From Raffaelea ambrosiae (lineage: Eukaryota; Ascomycota; Sordariomycetes; Ophiostomatales; Ophiostomataceae): a stretch of 64,000 nt of DNA. The notes beneath the pieces are model-generated. The model worked only from the letters and a program-made list of their open reading frames with translations, was not told where the DNA came from and did not search any database. A program made the translations under genes and the position numbers. The stretch spans positions 1,675,984-1,739,983 of the forward strand of contig PCDI01000005.1 of assembly GCA_002778195.1 (NCBI GenBank), given 5' to 3'. Below, in pieces: positions 47,508 to 60,230 of this stretch. How positions within the stretch are numbered: position 1 is the stretch's first letter; each line of letters begins with the position of its first letter.

Positions 47508-47562
47508 TGTCCTGCTGGTGCTCTGCTGGTGCTCTGCTGGTGCTCTGCTGGTACTGCTCTGT
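47508..47562 (+). repeat. 11-12 bp tandem repeat (GCTCTGCTGGT)
   Basis: About four head-to-tail copies of TGCTCTGCTGGT in non-coding DNA, the last interrupted. Confidence 0.8.
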
Positions 47563-48519
47563 TGGTGATCTGGTGTGTCTCTGCTGGTCTGGGGCACTGA
47601 TGCTCTCCTCCTCCGCCCGTCCACGCTCAGCAGCATCCGGTTAGACGAGCCACAACCACAGCGCGGCTGCGGCAAGAGGATCCAGTGAGGACAGGGGCAG
47701 GGACGGGTGAGGGCAGCTCCCGCATCAACACCACCTCAAAAGGCTGTCCAGAAGGCAGCCTGGAAGTTCTGTCCCTGCGCATGCCACTCGCTGTGCACAT
47801 CGGACCATCGCCAGCACGATGCAACCTCGCAAGCACTAGCGTTTGCAGGTTATTGCATTGCCAGCGGGGTGTCGACCGCTGTGGCGGCGCAGTCGTCTTG
47901 CCTGTGCAGTCGGGGTGTGTCGGGTTCCCTCGACCACAGTGCGTGGCAGCGCCTGTGAGTGTGCTGGCTGGCTGCCTCGCTCGTTGCTTTTTTTTTTCTC
48001 CGGCGGGCTGCTGCTGCTGCTGCTGCTCGCTGGCTGCTGCCAACTTGACGGCGAAACACCAACGGGCGTTAGTCGCGCAAGGTGGCGACCACCAACGGTT
48101 GACCAAGCAAAAAAAAAAAAAAGGTACCCAGCATCAAGTACCCGAGCGCGCTAAGCCATCTCCGTCTGCAGCGTTGCATGGAACGGGGCGTCCTAGTGCT
48201 TAGTGAAACAGCACCTCCCCTGCAATTCCCACTCTCCCACAGACCTCACTTTCGGGTGCTGTCCGCGGGGCCACTGGGCAATTGGGGCACTGGAAACAAA
48301 CCCACAGCAGCCCACGGCAACCCAGCGAGCGCGCCAGCAGCGCCGCCAGGCCAGAACGGCAGCCCGAGTGCCACGTTCTGGAAACCAAACATGGATTCCA
48401 CGGACACCTTGGGAGCAGTAACGGGATAGCGCCGATGCAGAGCCGGAGCCGTCTTTTTTGGCTGGTGTGCTTTTTGCTGTGGTGCTTTGCTGTGTTTGGA
48501 CGGTAGAAGTGGAGGGGGG

Positions 48520-48520
<1 letters not shown>

Positions 48521-48553
<33 letters not shown>
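48521..48553 (+). repeat. GT microsatellite
   Basis: A run of about 16 GT/GC dinucleotides in non-coding DNA upstream of the DUF8032-like coding exons. Confidence 0.9.
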
Positions 48554-48556
<3 letters not shown>

Positions 48557-49130
48557 AAGTTCGCGCCAAACAGGATGACAATAGCGCGGAGTGGCTGTTG
48601 GAAGGGCTGGTGGTATTTGTCAAAAGCCAGACCGGGGCAAGACGATAGCCGAGGAGGAGCGAGCCGTCACTGGGCATCCCAGCTGCCTATCTGCCATGGC
48701 CTCCGCAGCTGGCAGGCCTTGACTGCAACAGCGGATGGTAGGCCGATAGACAGCCACTTCTCGGTGGCCTTGTTGTTCGTGTGGCCGTGGCTGATTTGGT
48801 GATTGTGTGGCACTGCCAAAAGACGTATGGTATGGGAAAAGAAAGGAGGCAAAGAATGGGTACAGCATAAGCAGAAAAACAGAAGAATAACACAGGAAAC
48901 CACCAAAAACAGAGGCAGAAGAGAGAAAACACAGAAAAAAATAAATCAGAACAGCCACAGAATGTAGACAATGCAAGACATGTGGAAAAGACAAGTGAAA
49001 AATGACAGTTCGCAGCTGAAACAGCAAAAGAACCCGCAATGACAGCAGAAACAAGACAACGGCAAACATAAACAATATCAAAATGACAGAAAAAAAGCCA
49101 ACCCCGAAGTAGACCGGGCACAGCACTCAC

Positions 49131-49196
49131 ATCGTATGGCTCCTCTTTCACGTGGCTGGGCGCCTGGCGGTGGTGTTGGGCCATTGTTAATCCCAT
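49131..49196 (-). CDS. Candidate first coding exon of the DUF8032-like gene
   Basis: On the minus strand ATG 49196 (or ATG 49184, with a better AACAATGG context) opens a frame reading MGLTMAQHHRQAPSHVKEEP, then Tyr-Asp, and then a perfect GTGAGT donor in phase 0. The acceptor at 45336 is also phase 0, so the join gives ...KEEPYD followed by the Gln tract. VKEEP is a SUMO-site-like motif frequent in regulators. Total length would be about 871 residues from 49196. The evidence is signal and phase only; the 3.8-kb distance makes it uncertain. Confidence 0.4.
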
Positions 49197-51266
49197 TGGT
49201 GTTGGCAAACGAGGAAGATCCTGGATCGTAGAACAGTGTCAGCAGGCTCAGGACTCTTGTTTCCAGTGTCTTGAAGAGCAGGGTGTCTATCGGAACCAGA
49301 AGACGGGGCCAGAGGAGGAAACGCAGGAATCGTGGGAATCGCGGGAATCGCAGGCAACGCAGGCAACAGGAGCAGAAAGAACAAAAAAAACGGCCAGAAA
49401 CAGCATCGAAAGGAGAAGTAAGAGAAGGTGCAGTGACGGGGGTAAAGCAGAGTTCTCCAAAGGCTCGGATCCAGACGTGCCTGCTGCCAGACCGGTAGTT
49501 GCCGTTTGATTTCCAGTAAGGTTTTCGTAGACTTCGTCTTGGTTCACGGCTTCGAGCTTTTGAGATTCTGTTGTCGAGTTCCAGGTGGAATGCAGCAAGC
49601 ACGTAGCAGGCCTACAGCATCCACAATCGCCACAAGTGTCGGTTCCTGCCCGCTTTCGGTGCTGTCGAGTGCCGTCAGTGATGCCAGCCAAGTGTATGAA
49701 AACACAGAAGGCTGTTCGATTCGGGCAGCCCAGTGCCGACTGCAGACTCCCAACTTCACGCCGAGGCACAGGATTGGCGAGCCCCCGAAGTACAGCAAGG
49801 CAACAGCAGTAGCGGCAGCCACGACAACAACAGACAGGACGGCGCAGGTGGTTGGAGCTGCTGCAATGGGGGTGGAATCCGGACTCTCGAGGCGTTCGTC
49901 GATTCCGCTGGGTGCTTGTTCTCGTTGGGAACCACTCGTGGGCTATCTCTGGGTGGCTTCTGGACGGTCTCTGGTTGCTATGCGTCGTTTTGCCGATGGC
50001 GGCGTGCTGTGCGTACGGGTGCGTACGAGTGCGTGCGTATGTTTATGCGTATATGCGTGTGCCTGCGTGGGCGTGGTGTCTGTGGTCGAGGTTGTGCGCT
50101 GCGTTGTCGTTGTTGTGGGTGGGATGTAGGCGTCGTGTGTCAACCCGGTTTTCCTAGGGCGGCCGTGCACGGCGGTCGACAAGGGATCGGTGCCAAACAC
50201 ACAAGGAGCTGGATGGGGTAGAGCAGGTGGAGGGGGCAGGCAAGATGGGGAAGGGTACAGTGTAAGGTAGAATCAAAACCAGCAGAAACGGAAACAGACA
50301 GAATCAAAAATAGAAAATAGAAATAAAACAAACGGACAATGCAAAATGTGTGCTTTCCACGGCAGGCAGGGCCAGGAGACAAGAAATACAAGAAACGCAG
50401 GGCTCTGCTTGGTTTATGCTGGCCACTTCTCGTGCCTCTTTTTGTCTGGATCGACGACTCACCCTCGATGACAAGATAAATAAAAATAAATCCGAGTATA
50501 AAAAGGTCTGGTAACAGAGGAAAAGAAAAAAAAAACCGAAAGACTGTAGAATAACACCTTCACAAGGTTGTGTCTTATGGGGGTGCAGCAGGGTGTTGCG
50601 ATCATATAATGCTGGCGGAGCTTAGCAGTGGGAAAATCTGAAACGACGTCTAAGCAGAAAGCGTAAATGTCAGCCACGCCAAACGAGCCTTATATTTCTC
50701 AAGCTTACGAGTGGTGCTTCTGGCCTGGGCTGTCTGGGGCTGTCTGGGCGGTCCTGCCCCTGGTGGAGTACATAGGAAGACGCATAGCAAAGATACATAG
50801 CCCACGTATCCTGCCTGTACTCGCCGCCGGCGGTGGAATGCATTGCTGCTGCCATTGATGTGCGACTTCCATCACAGATAAAAATAGAAAACAGGATGTG
50901 AGAAACAAGGGGAGGAGCAGCAGGGCGAGCGAGGGAGCGCGCGGAAAAGGGGGGGCAAAAAACAAAATAAAAAAGAGGCAATACTCGTCTACACAGGCAG
51001 CCACCGGCTTGTGTTGATCTGGGTGATGTAGATACGAGCATGTCCGTTCAGACAGGTCGTTGTCAAGCTTCGTGAGGATCCCCATGCATGTCGTTGCCTC
51101 GTCCCGTTGTCATCGCATTCGCAGCTCTCATTTCCCTGCTGCTTCAATTTTTTTCTCGCAGGGCCAAATAACAAGGACGCCCATGCGATACTCGAAGCGG
51201 CCGTAGGGTGGAACGCTGCCGAAATTGGTGCAGGACTACCTGTGCCAGTGGCTGACCCACGCTGAC

Positions 51267-51310
51267 AGACAGGGTGGGCAGGTGGGCACAGGTGGGCACA
51301 GGTGGGCACT
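51267..51310 (+). repeat. Short tandem repeat (AGGTGGGCAC)
   Basis: Three to four copies of AGGTGGGCAC or GGGTGGGC in non-coding DNA. Confidence 0.75.
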
Positions 51311-53846
51311 CCCTGCCGCGGAAGAGAGAACGGGGCAGAAGACACGCCGCCGATGCAACCAAGTTGGCAGACAGGGGGGTGTGTGTGTGTGAAGGTGAGG
51401 GGCCACCAGAGCTGTGCGGCTGCGAGCCGGGAACCCTGTCGAGGTGCATAACGTGCGAGAAGCCGACAAATGAAGAGGAGATGAGAGGCGAGGCAATATG
51501 CAAGGCCGAGGGGAGAGGCGACGAGGCAGAGCGCAAAACGAGACAGGGGTGCTCGTAGAACGACCAAGAAGGGTGGACAGAGAGGGCAGAGGACAGACGA
51601 GGCAGAGAGAGCCCAGAGAAGAGACGTGACCTGGGGAGCAGCAAGCGAAGAAAGACAGAGGAGCCACAGGATATCCACAGACAGCCACAGCCAGAACATC
51701 CAAGCAGAACATCGCAAGGCATCTTACTGTATACATTGCACAAGTCGGGCAACAAGGGGGGGGGACGCACCGTTGCGGTGCCTGGATTGTCAAACGGCCA
51801 CACCTGCACACAAGGTTCGGACGGGGTCGTCGACAGCAGGCTGGGTCCTTGTTCTGTGGCAGACGGGGGACCCGGGTGAGTGGAATGCTCGCGTGTGCAA
51901 GACCCAGCAGGAGGAAGCGGCGCCCCAGAAGCAGATGCCAGCAGATGCCACAGGCAAGATACCACAAAAGGAAAATAGAAAAAGTCTCCGATCCGCAGGC
52001 ACAGGGGCTCCGTGTACGGTGCAAGGTTGCCTGGCAGCACGAGCAAACCGGCGAGCGTCGTGGTCTGCAGTCCGAGGGTCGACGAAGCCGGGGCACGATC
52101 CTAGGCAGAAGTACACGATGCACGCTGCGATATACCCGCAATAGTAGGTGTGGGCGGACGAGGCAGGCGGAGACGCGAGCAGGCTGGCCAAGGTCGCATT
52201 CGAGGGGAGATCAGGGCAGAGAGACCAGGCAGGGGCGGTGTTTGTTCGTACAAGTCCCAGAGTTGGCGAGTTGGCGTGTGGGTGAGGGGGGTGTGAGACT
52301 TTTGTACAAAGTAACTATCCTTCCCGTATGGGAGTGGTGGACGTTTGCTTTGGGGGTGTTTGGGGGGGGGTGAGGCAGCAGAAAGCCGTGCATGAACGAG
52401 CGAAGCGGGCGCAGCAGGTGTTGCAGGAGACAGAAGCAGGGCGAAACGAGTGGACGGCGAGGAACGAAGAAACCCAGAAAACAGGAAACGAGCAAGAGAA
52501 AGAAAGACTTGTGCGTGTGCGTGTGTGTGTGTGCGCGTGTGCGGAAAATGTGACGAGCCAGAGCCAAAGGACAGGCAGGAACGACTGCCCAGAGCGGGCA
52601 AGAACCAATAAAAAAAAACTATCAATTACGAGTATTGCTGGACGGTGATTTGCGACTGGCAGAAAGGGGGCGGCCAGAAGCGGCAGCAGCAGTGCTACGA
52701 GCATCGTGCAGAGCAATCCTCTGCGAGCACGGTATTGGAGAGGGGAAGGACGGCAAGCTAGCTCTCTAGCGGCCCTGTCAAGAACAGGAAACGCGCAGGC
52801 GAAAAAGCAACGAAAATGGCACTATTAAAAAAATTTAAGCAAAAATAAATGCATAAAATAACTGACAGGTGGAGGAAACAAGCAAAAGGAGAGAAAGGGT
52901 GAAAACGGCGCCCCTAGAACTCGCTAGAGCCAACATCCACGAAACGGGACTGCAGAAGAGGAAGGTACGCTAAGGGGGAAAGGTGGAGGAGAGCAGGGAA
53001 AGGGATGGAAGGGAGCAGCCTGAGCAGCAGCCAGGGACCGTCACTAGCTAATACTGGTACCAAGACCGTGTGTGGGAGAGACAGTTTATGACGCAATGCG
53101 CAACGCGGTGCAGACTCAGGGGCGGTGATCCAAGAAGCTACGCCCAAGGAGGCCAGGGCGAAACAGGGCGCTGGCGTTGAAGAAAAAGGAAGAAACGAAA
53201 GGAGGCCCCCAAAAAACAAGATCGAAAGAAAGAAACAGAAAACGGTAGACGGTGGGTGCGGTGGGTGTGGGTGACAGAAACACCGAACCAGAGGACTGGA
53301 AACGGAAAGAGCCACCGGTACGCAGCCCACGGACCACAGACCAGGCAAGAGGGGCAAGACACGAGTACACCACAGAAGGCACGAGCAGGAAATGGTGGGT
53401 TCTGGCAAAGTATCTTTTTTTTTCTTAGGTGTAGCTACCCCAAGAAATAATTGTCGATTCCTTGTTCCTCCTACACTATTATTCTCCGGTTTCCTTTTTG
53501 TTTTACATCTTAGTGTGGCAGTCTTGCGGGCGGAAGCGACCGTTGACCGTTGCGTTAAAAAAAAAAAAGCAAGGGATCAAAAGAGGCGCACGCAGACACT
53601 ACAAATTCGCATGGGTTTGAAAAAGAGAGAAAAAAGCAATACAGTCAAGTGTGTGTGTAAGGTAGTCAAGTGCAGTTTAACTAGGTGCCCGGCACATGGA
53701 GTGGGCTGGCTGGGATGCAAGCTGTTGAGATCCAAAGGCGGCGTGGCAGGGCAGGGTTTAGCAGCAAGAAAGCTCTCGGTGTCCTGGTTCTCTGGGCCAG
53801 GGTACCTGGCACACATGTGGGTGGAATGGATGGCGGCACGCACAGC

Positions 53847-53849
<3 letters not shown>

Positions 53850-53878
<29 letters not shown>
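53850..53878 (+). repeat. Poly-A tract of about 29
   Basis: An uninterrupted run of about 29 A. There is no coding sequence, target-site duplication or retroelement-like body that I can see 5' of it, so it is more likely a slippage product than a retroposon tail. Confidence 0.85.
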
Positions 53879-53879
<1 letters not shown>

Positions 53880-54087
53880 GCAACGACCCTTCTGCGAGCC
53901 GTTCTCTCCAGCTTCTAGCGTTCTAGCGCGTCCAGGGAGGGGGAACAGCGGGAGTCGATACCATAGTAAGACGAAGGGGGGGTTCCAGGCTAAATACCCG
54001 CAGTGGAGCAGGGTAAGACCAAGACACAGCCGAAAGAAAGCCAGTCCAGCCGATAACCCCCAAAATCCGTGCACGTATCTCGTCCAA

Positions 54088-55279
54088 GTACATAGTAAGC
54101 ACACACAAGTTCTTGCAAGGGATACAAAGGAGTTTAGGGATCCAAAGAAGAAGCCAAAAATCAACCATATCCCACCCTCCAAAGGCTTAGCACACCCGAG
54201 CCGTGCCAGGGGTGACCGCGTGCGGGCAGTGGCAAGGATGGACAAATATACTCGTAGAGATGATCAAGAGAGGGGAGATGGACCCTCACTTGAACCTTTG
54301 TTCGCTCGAGGCTCCTTTGCACCAAGTACGCACCGAGAACGCACCGAGAATGCACCGCGAGGGCTTAGCACGTAGGCGAGGTACAGCGGGACTCATAAAT
54401 GTCTGAAAGAAGTGCAATAAACTAGAAGAGATGGGAAAAGAATTGGGGGAAGGGGAGGGGTTGGGGTTGGAGAGAAATCGCAGGAAAGAGGGGCAAGAAT
54501 AGAAACTACAGGCGCAGGAATAGAAGCACGAGATGATAAAGCACGATACAAAGAGAGGGCCAGCGGAAAGTAAGGGCCGGATGTGTGTAGGCGTCCAAAG
54601 GGCGGATCGTGAATGTGGAAGGAGATAGCAGAAGGGACCAGAGAAAATTGGTCCGCAAACAAGAACTCTCCAATGGGTGACTGTGCCAATGCAGCGCTGA
54701 TCCGGTCGCAGGGCGGTTGTGGATGGGTGCGGCTCTGAGTCCGCACTGCAGCGATGCATCTGCAAGATCAGATGCTATGTACATGAGATACATGGAAACT
54801 GCCACAATCCAGCAATATACTTGGGTACTTGGATACGTATGGTGCATGAGCGTGGTAGACATGGGATGTATCCGGCACTGGTGTGCACTGGCACACACCT
54901 TCTCTCCCTATGGCTGGTATGCATGCATCGCGACGATGGGCACCCACCGCTTGCAGGGGACCCAGGACTGCCGCTTGCTGGGATTTGCGAGCGACTAGTC
55001 GAGAGAGGAAAACAAAAGAAAAAAACGACCCCAACGGTCGCCAGGGTCAGCGAGCTCTGTGTCAGCGAGCTCTATCAGGCATTCTCGAGATATCTTGGAT
55101 AACTATCTATGTTTTGTCGGACATTGATCCTACTATGTACCTAGTTCGGGACCATACACAAAAGAACCAGCAGAACAGCATGTGAACTGCCAACACAGTA
55201 ATAGGCCAACAATTGGAACAAAAACGGTCGGGAGACCGTTGCTCCGGGGGGGTAGCTGTCATTAAGATTGGTACTCGTA
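54088..55279. repeat. Motif cluster, TACTATGTAC and TACTCGTA
   Basis: Exact 10-mers at 54088-54097 (as GTACATAGTA) and 55131-55140, each followed within about 160 bases by an 8-mer TACTCGTA (54249-54256 and 55272-55279). The repeated 10-mer then 8-mer arrangement is notable. Confidence 0.7.
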
Positions 55280-57979
55280 AAAAAAAAAAGGAGAAAACAG
55301 AAAGGAACTTGCATGTTGGTTGGCGGGATTGAGAACGCTTGTTCATTTCGTCTACTGTACGAGGTCGATAATACGGTGAGCGGCGAGAGGCGAAGAGAGA
55401 GATGACACGTATTGTCGGGTATGCAAGGTGTACACGCCTTTTCTCTTCTGTCTCCTTCTGTGGGTATCTCTCCTTTGCATGGCTGCCTATTCGGGCTGGA
55501 GCCAGTTCGGGTTGGACGCCGGCCCCCTTCCTCATTCCACGAAGGGGACGATCTGTCGCGAGATGTGGGTTTGGGCCGCCCATTGAGGAAAGAGCTACGG
55601 CGGAGATGGCAAGCGCTGTAGGGGGGGAGAGAAGCCAAAACCTCGTAAGACGCACCTCGGAGTTAACTTTCATGGTAGTTACATAACATTACGCAGTATG
55701 GTTGTGGTTCGAAATGCGCCTGTGGCGTCTTCGTTTTGACTGGTCTATTTTATTTCCAATTTTCTCAAATAAAAAGGAACCAAAAGAAGCCAAAAAAAGC
55801 AATACAATTTTAGTATCAACCGGGCAAGAAACAAGATGAGAATAGAAATAGAAAAAAAAAAATGGAAGTCAGAAGTCGGCCAGCCCACCGTGATCCGAAT
55901 AGAAGTGCCATCTAAGGGGGAAAAAAAGAAGAAAAAACCGCATTTCATACCAAAATGAGGCTTTACTTTTTCATATCTGTACATGATCCTTTTTGGCCTT
56001 TCGTTTCTCCTCCTCTGCCTTAGTGAAAACCGGATGCGCTAGCGCTGCGACGTTCTTCTCGCATGGCAGACCTGTCAGGAGAGAGAATACGGTAATACGA
56101 ATGGTGGAAGCACAGCATTGTATTAGCAAGTGAAAAGAGCAAAAGAGTAGTCGCCTCAGCTCTTGTTCCTAATCCGATCTGGCCGTCCATCTGGTGGTCC
56201 GCCTTCGGGTTCACCATACCCTGCCCCTAAGGCGATCCCGACGCGGTGGTTCCCGTCTTTTTGGCTGGCCGGGGTGGTGGACTGCTGCATTTCCAGGGGT
56301 GCTCGCTGTTGGGAAGGCGAGGAGGGGGGGACACAGCCGACATGGGGATGGAAAATAGTGTGGGCTGTTCCAGTCAGGAACCAGTTACATAGTATTAGAG
56401 CAGAGCCAAAGAAAGGCAGGCGGGGGGGGGTCTCTACGAGTACACGGTTAGATAAGATACATAATGGCATCGCTCTGCAACGAGGTTTGGCGGCAAGACC
56501 GTTGCAAGGGCGAGACGAGAGCGACCTGGCACAGGCTGTGCTCAGGAGGGAAGATGGCCCTGGGATAGCGCGGGTAGCAAACATAGGCGGATAGCGTGGA
56601 AGACGCCCTCCCTGTACACGCTACGGTGGTATGTATCGTAGTACATAGGAAGATACTCCATAGCATAAGATACCGCAGGGTACAAACCCGAAGTACCCTC
56701 CCCACCATCGACGGCGCCGGGTCGCTCTTTCCCTTTTCTTTCTGGTGGTTCAGCGGGCCCAAAATGAGAGGGGCAGCAGTGGGGAGCCAGCGAATTGGGA
56801 AAAAATTGGAGAGTGTCCGTGTTGTTCTTACTACCATATTAGTATGTAGGATGGGTAGTATTGTAGCATCTACGCCGGGAGAAAGAAGCGCACGAACGCA
56901 CGAACACGCACGAACAGACCACAGGCACACACCACCGACGGGGAAAGGGGGGAGGCAGACGCGGAAAGCGCACTGAACACTCGCCCTAGTACCGTACGGG
57001 AGGCTGCCCCTATCAGCACGGAGCAAGCAGGCCGACCACGAGGCAGCGCGCTTGCCAACAAACTGGTGGAGCTGCCGAGTCTCTCGAGCACCTCTCTCCC
57101 ATTCTAGCAATTCGGGTCTCGAGCAACGGACCCCGGATTCCAGCTGGCTCCTGCATACTCTGGAGTGCCATCGCTGGTCTGCTGCTGCATGACACAACAA
57201 TACGAGTGCTTGCCGCATTGCACGATGCACGAACGCCGGGCTGATTGGGGCCACGTATTTGGCGCATGTGTTCGTCCAACAGAACCGCAGATGAGATGCT
57301 GGCAGCTTGTCATGCATGCTACATACTGTGTGGTACTGCGGTCGCATCTCGCTATGGCCAGTGTCGTCCCAGCCGTCGCGGGATGGAGCTCGGCCAGCTG
57401 ATGCCGGCGTCGTTCGAACCAAGATCATCTCCATGTGGACTAGGTGGAAAGCCTTGCTACCATGTATCAGGATTACGAGAAATACTGGCCACTTGTGCAT
57501 GCCTGACTGAATGCACATCTGCTGCAGCCACATCTGCCGGCTGCACGATGCGCTGCGAGAGCAGCTACGGGCAGCAGGCGGACGTGTTTCCCTGCGAGGC
57601 ACCGACAGGAAACGGCAGACGGCGACAACGGCTAGCACTGTTCCTGCCTTGTCGTTATGTTTCTTGGTTCGTTCTTGGTCCCTCCCCATCTCACATGTTT
57701 TCTTTCTTTATTTTTTTTCTCCCTCTTTCCTTTCCTGTCCCGCGTCTCTCGCTTCTCTCGCTTGTCCTGCCCTTTTTTTGCTTTTCCCGAGACGGTCGCT
57801 GAAATGACAGGAATGCCTCCAGGGAGACGAAACCCGCCGCCAATGGCAGTCCAGAGGCAAATTGCAAAACATGCAGCCCGAGCTGAGCGACCCAGATTGG
57901 GGGTCGTGGGACGTTGCCTCCACCCTCCATCACATCTGACCGAGTATGGGGGGGGGGGGGGTGTGGCCGGCCAAAACAG

Positions 57980-58062
57980 CCAACCCAGTTGAGCCAACCA
58001 GTTGAGCCAACCAAGCCGGACCAGTCAAGCCGGACCAGTTGAGCCAGACCAGCCAACAGCCA
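57980..58062 (+). repeat. Degenerate tandem repeat (GAGCCAACCAGTT)
   Basis: Five to six imperfect units of GAGCCAACCAGTT or AAGCCGGACCAGT, some carrying the change A to G. Non-coding. Confidence 0.75.
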
Positions 58063-58430
58063 ACTTTTTACATGCGCTGCTCATAGCAGAGTTACGAGTA
58101 TGCCATGTTTGCCTTTAAACCGTTTTTAGCTGTTTTTTATTTGTGAAAACACCTCTGCTTTTTCGTCTTTTTTATGGAACTGGTTTCGCCCTTCACCCTC
58201 GGAGACGCCGTCCCAGCGCAACGCAGCAATGGAAACGACTTCAAACAACTGCAATCTCACTGCCAATCTCACCTTGCATGCGAGATCCTCTGTGATGTGA
58301 TTGCTGTTGTGTCGTTGTTCTGTTTTGCTTTTTCTTCTTCTTTTGCTTCTGCTGTTTTGCTTTTGCTGTTATTGCTTCTGTTGCATATCGCGGTTTTTGT
58401 CATTGCTGTCTCTGTTATCCCTGTTGCCTT

Positions 58431-58498
58431 TTGTTGTTGTTGCTACTTGCTATAACACATACTGCCCTTCACAACAACAGCAACAACAACAACGACAC
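58431..58498. repeat. TTG and CAA arrays in inverted arrangement
   Basis: TTGTTGTTGTTGC at about 58431-58443 faces CAACAACAGCAACAAC at about 58472-58490, so transcripts could fold into a hairpin with a 30-base loop. Non-coding. Confidence 0.6.
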
Positions 58499-59302
58499 CC
58501 TGACCCATGCTCACAACCACAACCACAACCACCACCCTGCCACGTCCTCCACGCGCGCTGTCTCGTCTCGTCCAAAGACGCTCGGGCATTTTTCGTCGTG
58601 GGGAAACCTTGTCCTTCTTGCCAGGTACCGCCCACAGCCTGCGTGGCGCCGTCCATTCTCGTTTCCTCTGTTTCCTTTCCCGTCTTCCCAATCCACCGTC
58701 GTCGTAGCGCAGAGCCGGCGCGACTGAGGTGCTTACCCCGTACGGACTGTTCTCCGAAGCCCACCCTGTTTGGTGGTCTACGAGTAGCTGCAAATGCACA
58801 ATGTATTTTTGCGCGCTATCGTGTATGAGGAGATACTTTGCGCCTTCCCACGTTGGAAGATGGCGCTGTCTTACTTCGCAGAGTGGCAAAAGTACTGCGA
58901 CTTACCCAATGCTTAGAAATGGTGTGCCACACCTCGTGCGAATGCCTTGTGCCTTGTACCGAATACTTTTTATTTCTTTTTTCTTTTCTTTTTTTGCTTC
59001 TTGCGTTTCTCCCTGGCAAACGGCGAAATCCCCATCGTTGGCAGCTTCGATCGTCGATTTTAGTGCTTGCTCGCCTGCCACTAGTGCCACCTAAGAAAAG
59101 TGGAGTGTTCCACTTTTCTGTGGTTTCCCCTTTCATTCCTGCCATCTTACAGGTTGTTCATAACGGAAGGAGAGAAAAAACCAACGTACAAAGTATTTTG
59201 GCAACGAAGAAATAAATAAATATTGCCGTGTAAGAGCACGGTGTAGGAGAAAAAAGAAAGCAATGGAGTCCGAGGCAAAGAGAAGCCCATTTGGAATTCA
59301 CA

Positions 59303-60042
59303 TACTCGTACTAAGTGCTATGTATCGATATGAGGGCATGAGCAAGAAGCTGATAATCAAAATTGCGGACCCAAATGGCTTCACGGTTTCAACCAGTCGC
59401 CCAACTGCCCGACTTGGCCTGGCGTCACAAGTCGCTAGGTTTTTTGGTCGCTCTTGGTTTTCCCTTCTTGTTCTTTTCGCCAGTCCAGATCAAAGTGGCA
59501 ATGGCTTGTGATCGTCGGCCCGAAGCAAAAAAAAAAAGAGAAGAAAAAGAAAATAGCAGGCAAAGGCCAATGGCCCGTCTTTCTAAGCAGACGATTTATC
59601 GACCTTTTTCATTTGTCTAGACACTCGCATATGTATTCATCTTGTCCGGATTCGTAAGCCGTACTGTGGGTGTGTTGAACGAGTAACCAACTCTCGTGAG
59701 ACATCACCACTCTCCCGGTGCCCTGTCACAGCGGCTGGACCTTGCGGAAATCATAGCATTCTGTTCGCGGAGAAGCGCGGAGAAGGATGGCTGTTGAGCC
59801 CTTCTTTATTTTCTCGTTCCATGGTTGATCTACTATGTACTTTGATTTTCTTTTGTTACTGTTGCGCTCTGGCTTGCACTCAACGGGTGTACGAGTCCGG
59901 CAAGCTGCCGCTTTGTGAGCCTCGATATTAAGCAAAACGGGACGGGGTACCAGGTCCAATATCTATTAATATCTCCCGTATATACTATGTACACGACCAC
60001 AAAATCAAAGAGACACAAACATAGATGCAAGCAATACGAGTA
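59303..60042. repeat. Motif cluster, TACTATGTAC and TACTCGTA
   Basis: TACTCGTA at 59303-59310, exact TACTATGTAC at 59831-59840 and 59983-59992, and TACGAGTA at 60035-60042. The two 10-mers are in the same orientation, 152 bases apart. Confidence 0.75.
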
Positions 60043-60171
60043 CACGTACGGGACACATACCCATATACAACTGTTCATGGTAATACAGTGTACGCAGGGT
60101 TGTTCTGTCCTCGGTGTAGAAAGCACATCTCTTCAGCCGCCTTCCGAGTTTGATAGGATTGCTGAGATCAC

Positions 60172-60230
60172 AGGAAAGAGACAGGAAAAGAGACAGGAAA
60201 GAGACAGGAAAGAGACAGGAAAGAGACAGG
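60172..60230 (+). repeat. 11-bp tandem repeat (AAAGAGACAGG)
   Basis: Five copies of AAAGAGACAGG, one with an extra A, in non-coding DNA. Confidence 0.9.

Larger units (their letters stand above)
45336..49130 (-). other. Probable 3.8-kb first intron or upstream region
   Basis: No coding gene can be supported here. It contains a tandem repeat of GCTCTGCTGGT at 47510-47560, a GT run at 48521-48551 and a poly-A run at 48109-48122. If the exon at 49131-49196 is correct this is an intron; otherwise it is upstream non-coding DNA. An intermediate exon cannot be excluded. Confidence 0.4.

Noticed and set aside
51144..52141. Two overlapping minus-strand frames of about 300 codons
   Set aside because: Both are Pro/Cys/Leu/Ser-rich in different frames of the same DNA, with no recognisable family and no splice context.
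53850..53878. Retroposon poly-A tail
   Set aside because: No element body, no target-site duplication and no internal Pol III promoter were visible upstream.
53392..54375. 327-codon plus-strand frame
   Set aside because: It reads straight through a poly-A run (Lys tract) and has no domain; an artefact of an open frame across simple sequence.
57400..57420. tRNA B-box-like GTTCGAACC
   Set aside because: No cloverleaf or matching A-box could be placed around it.
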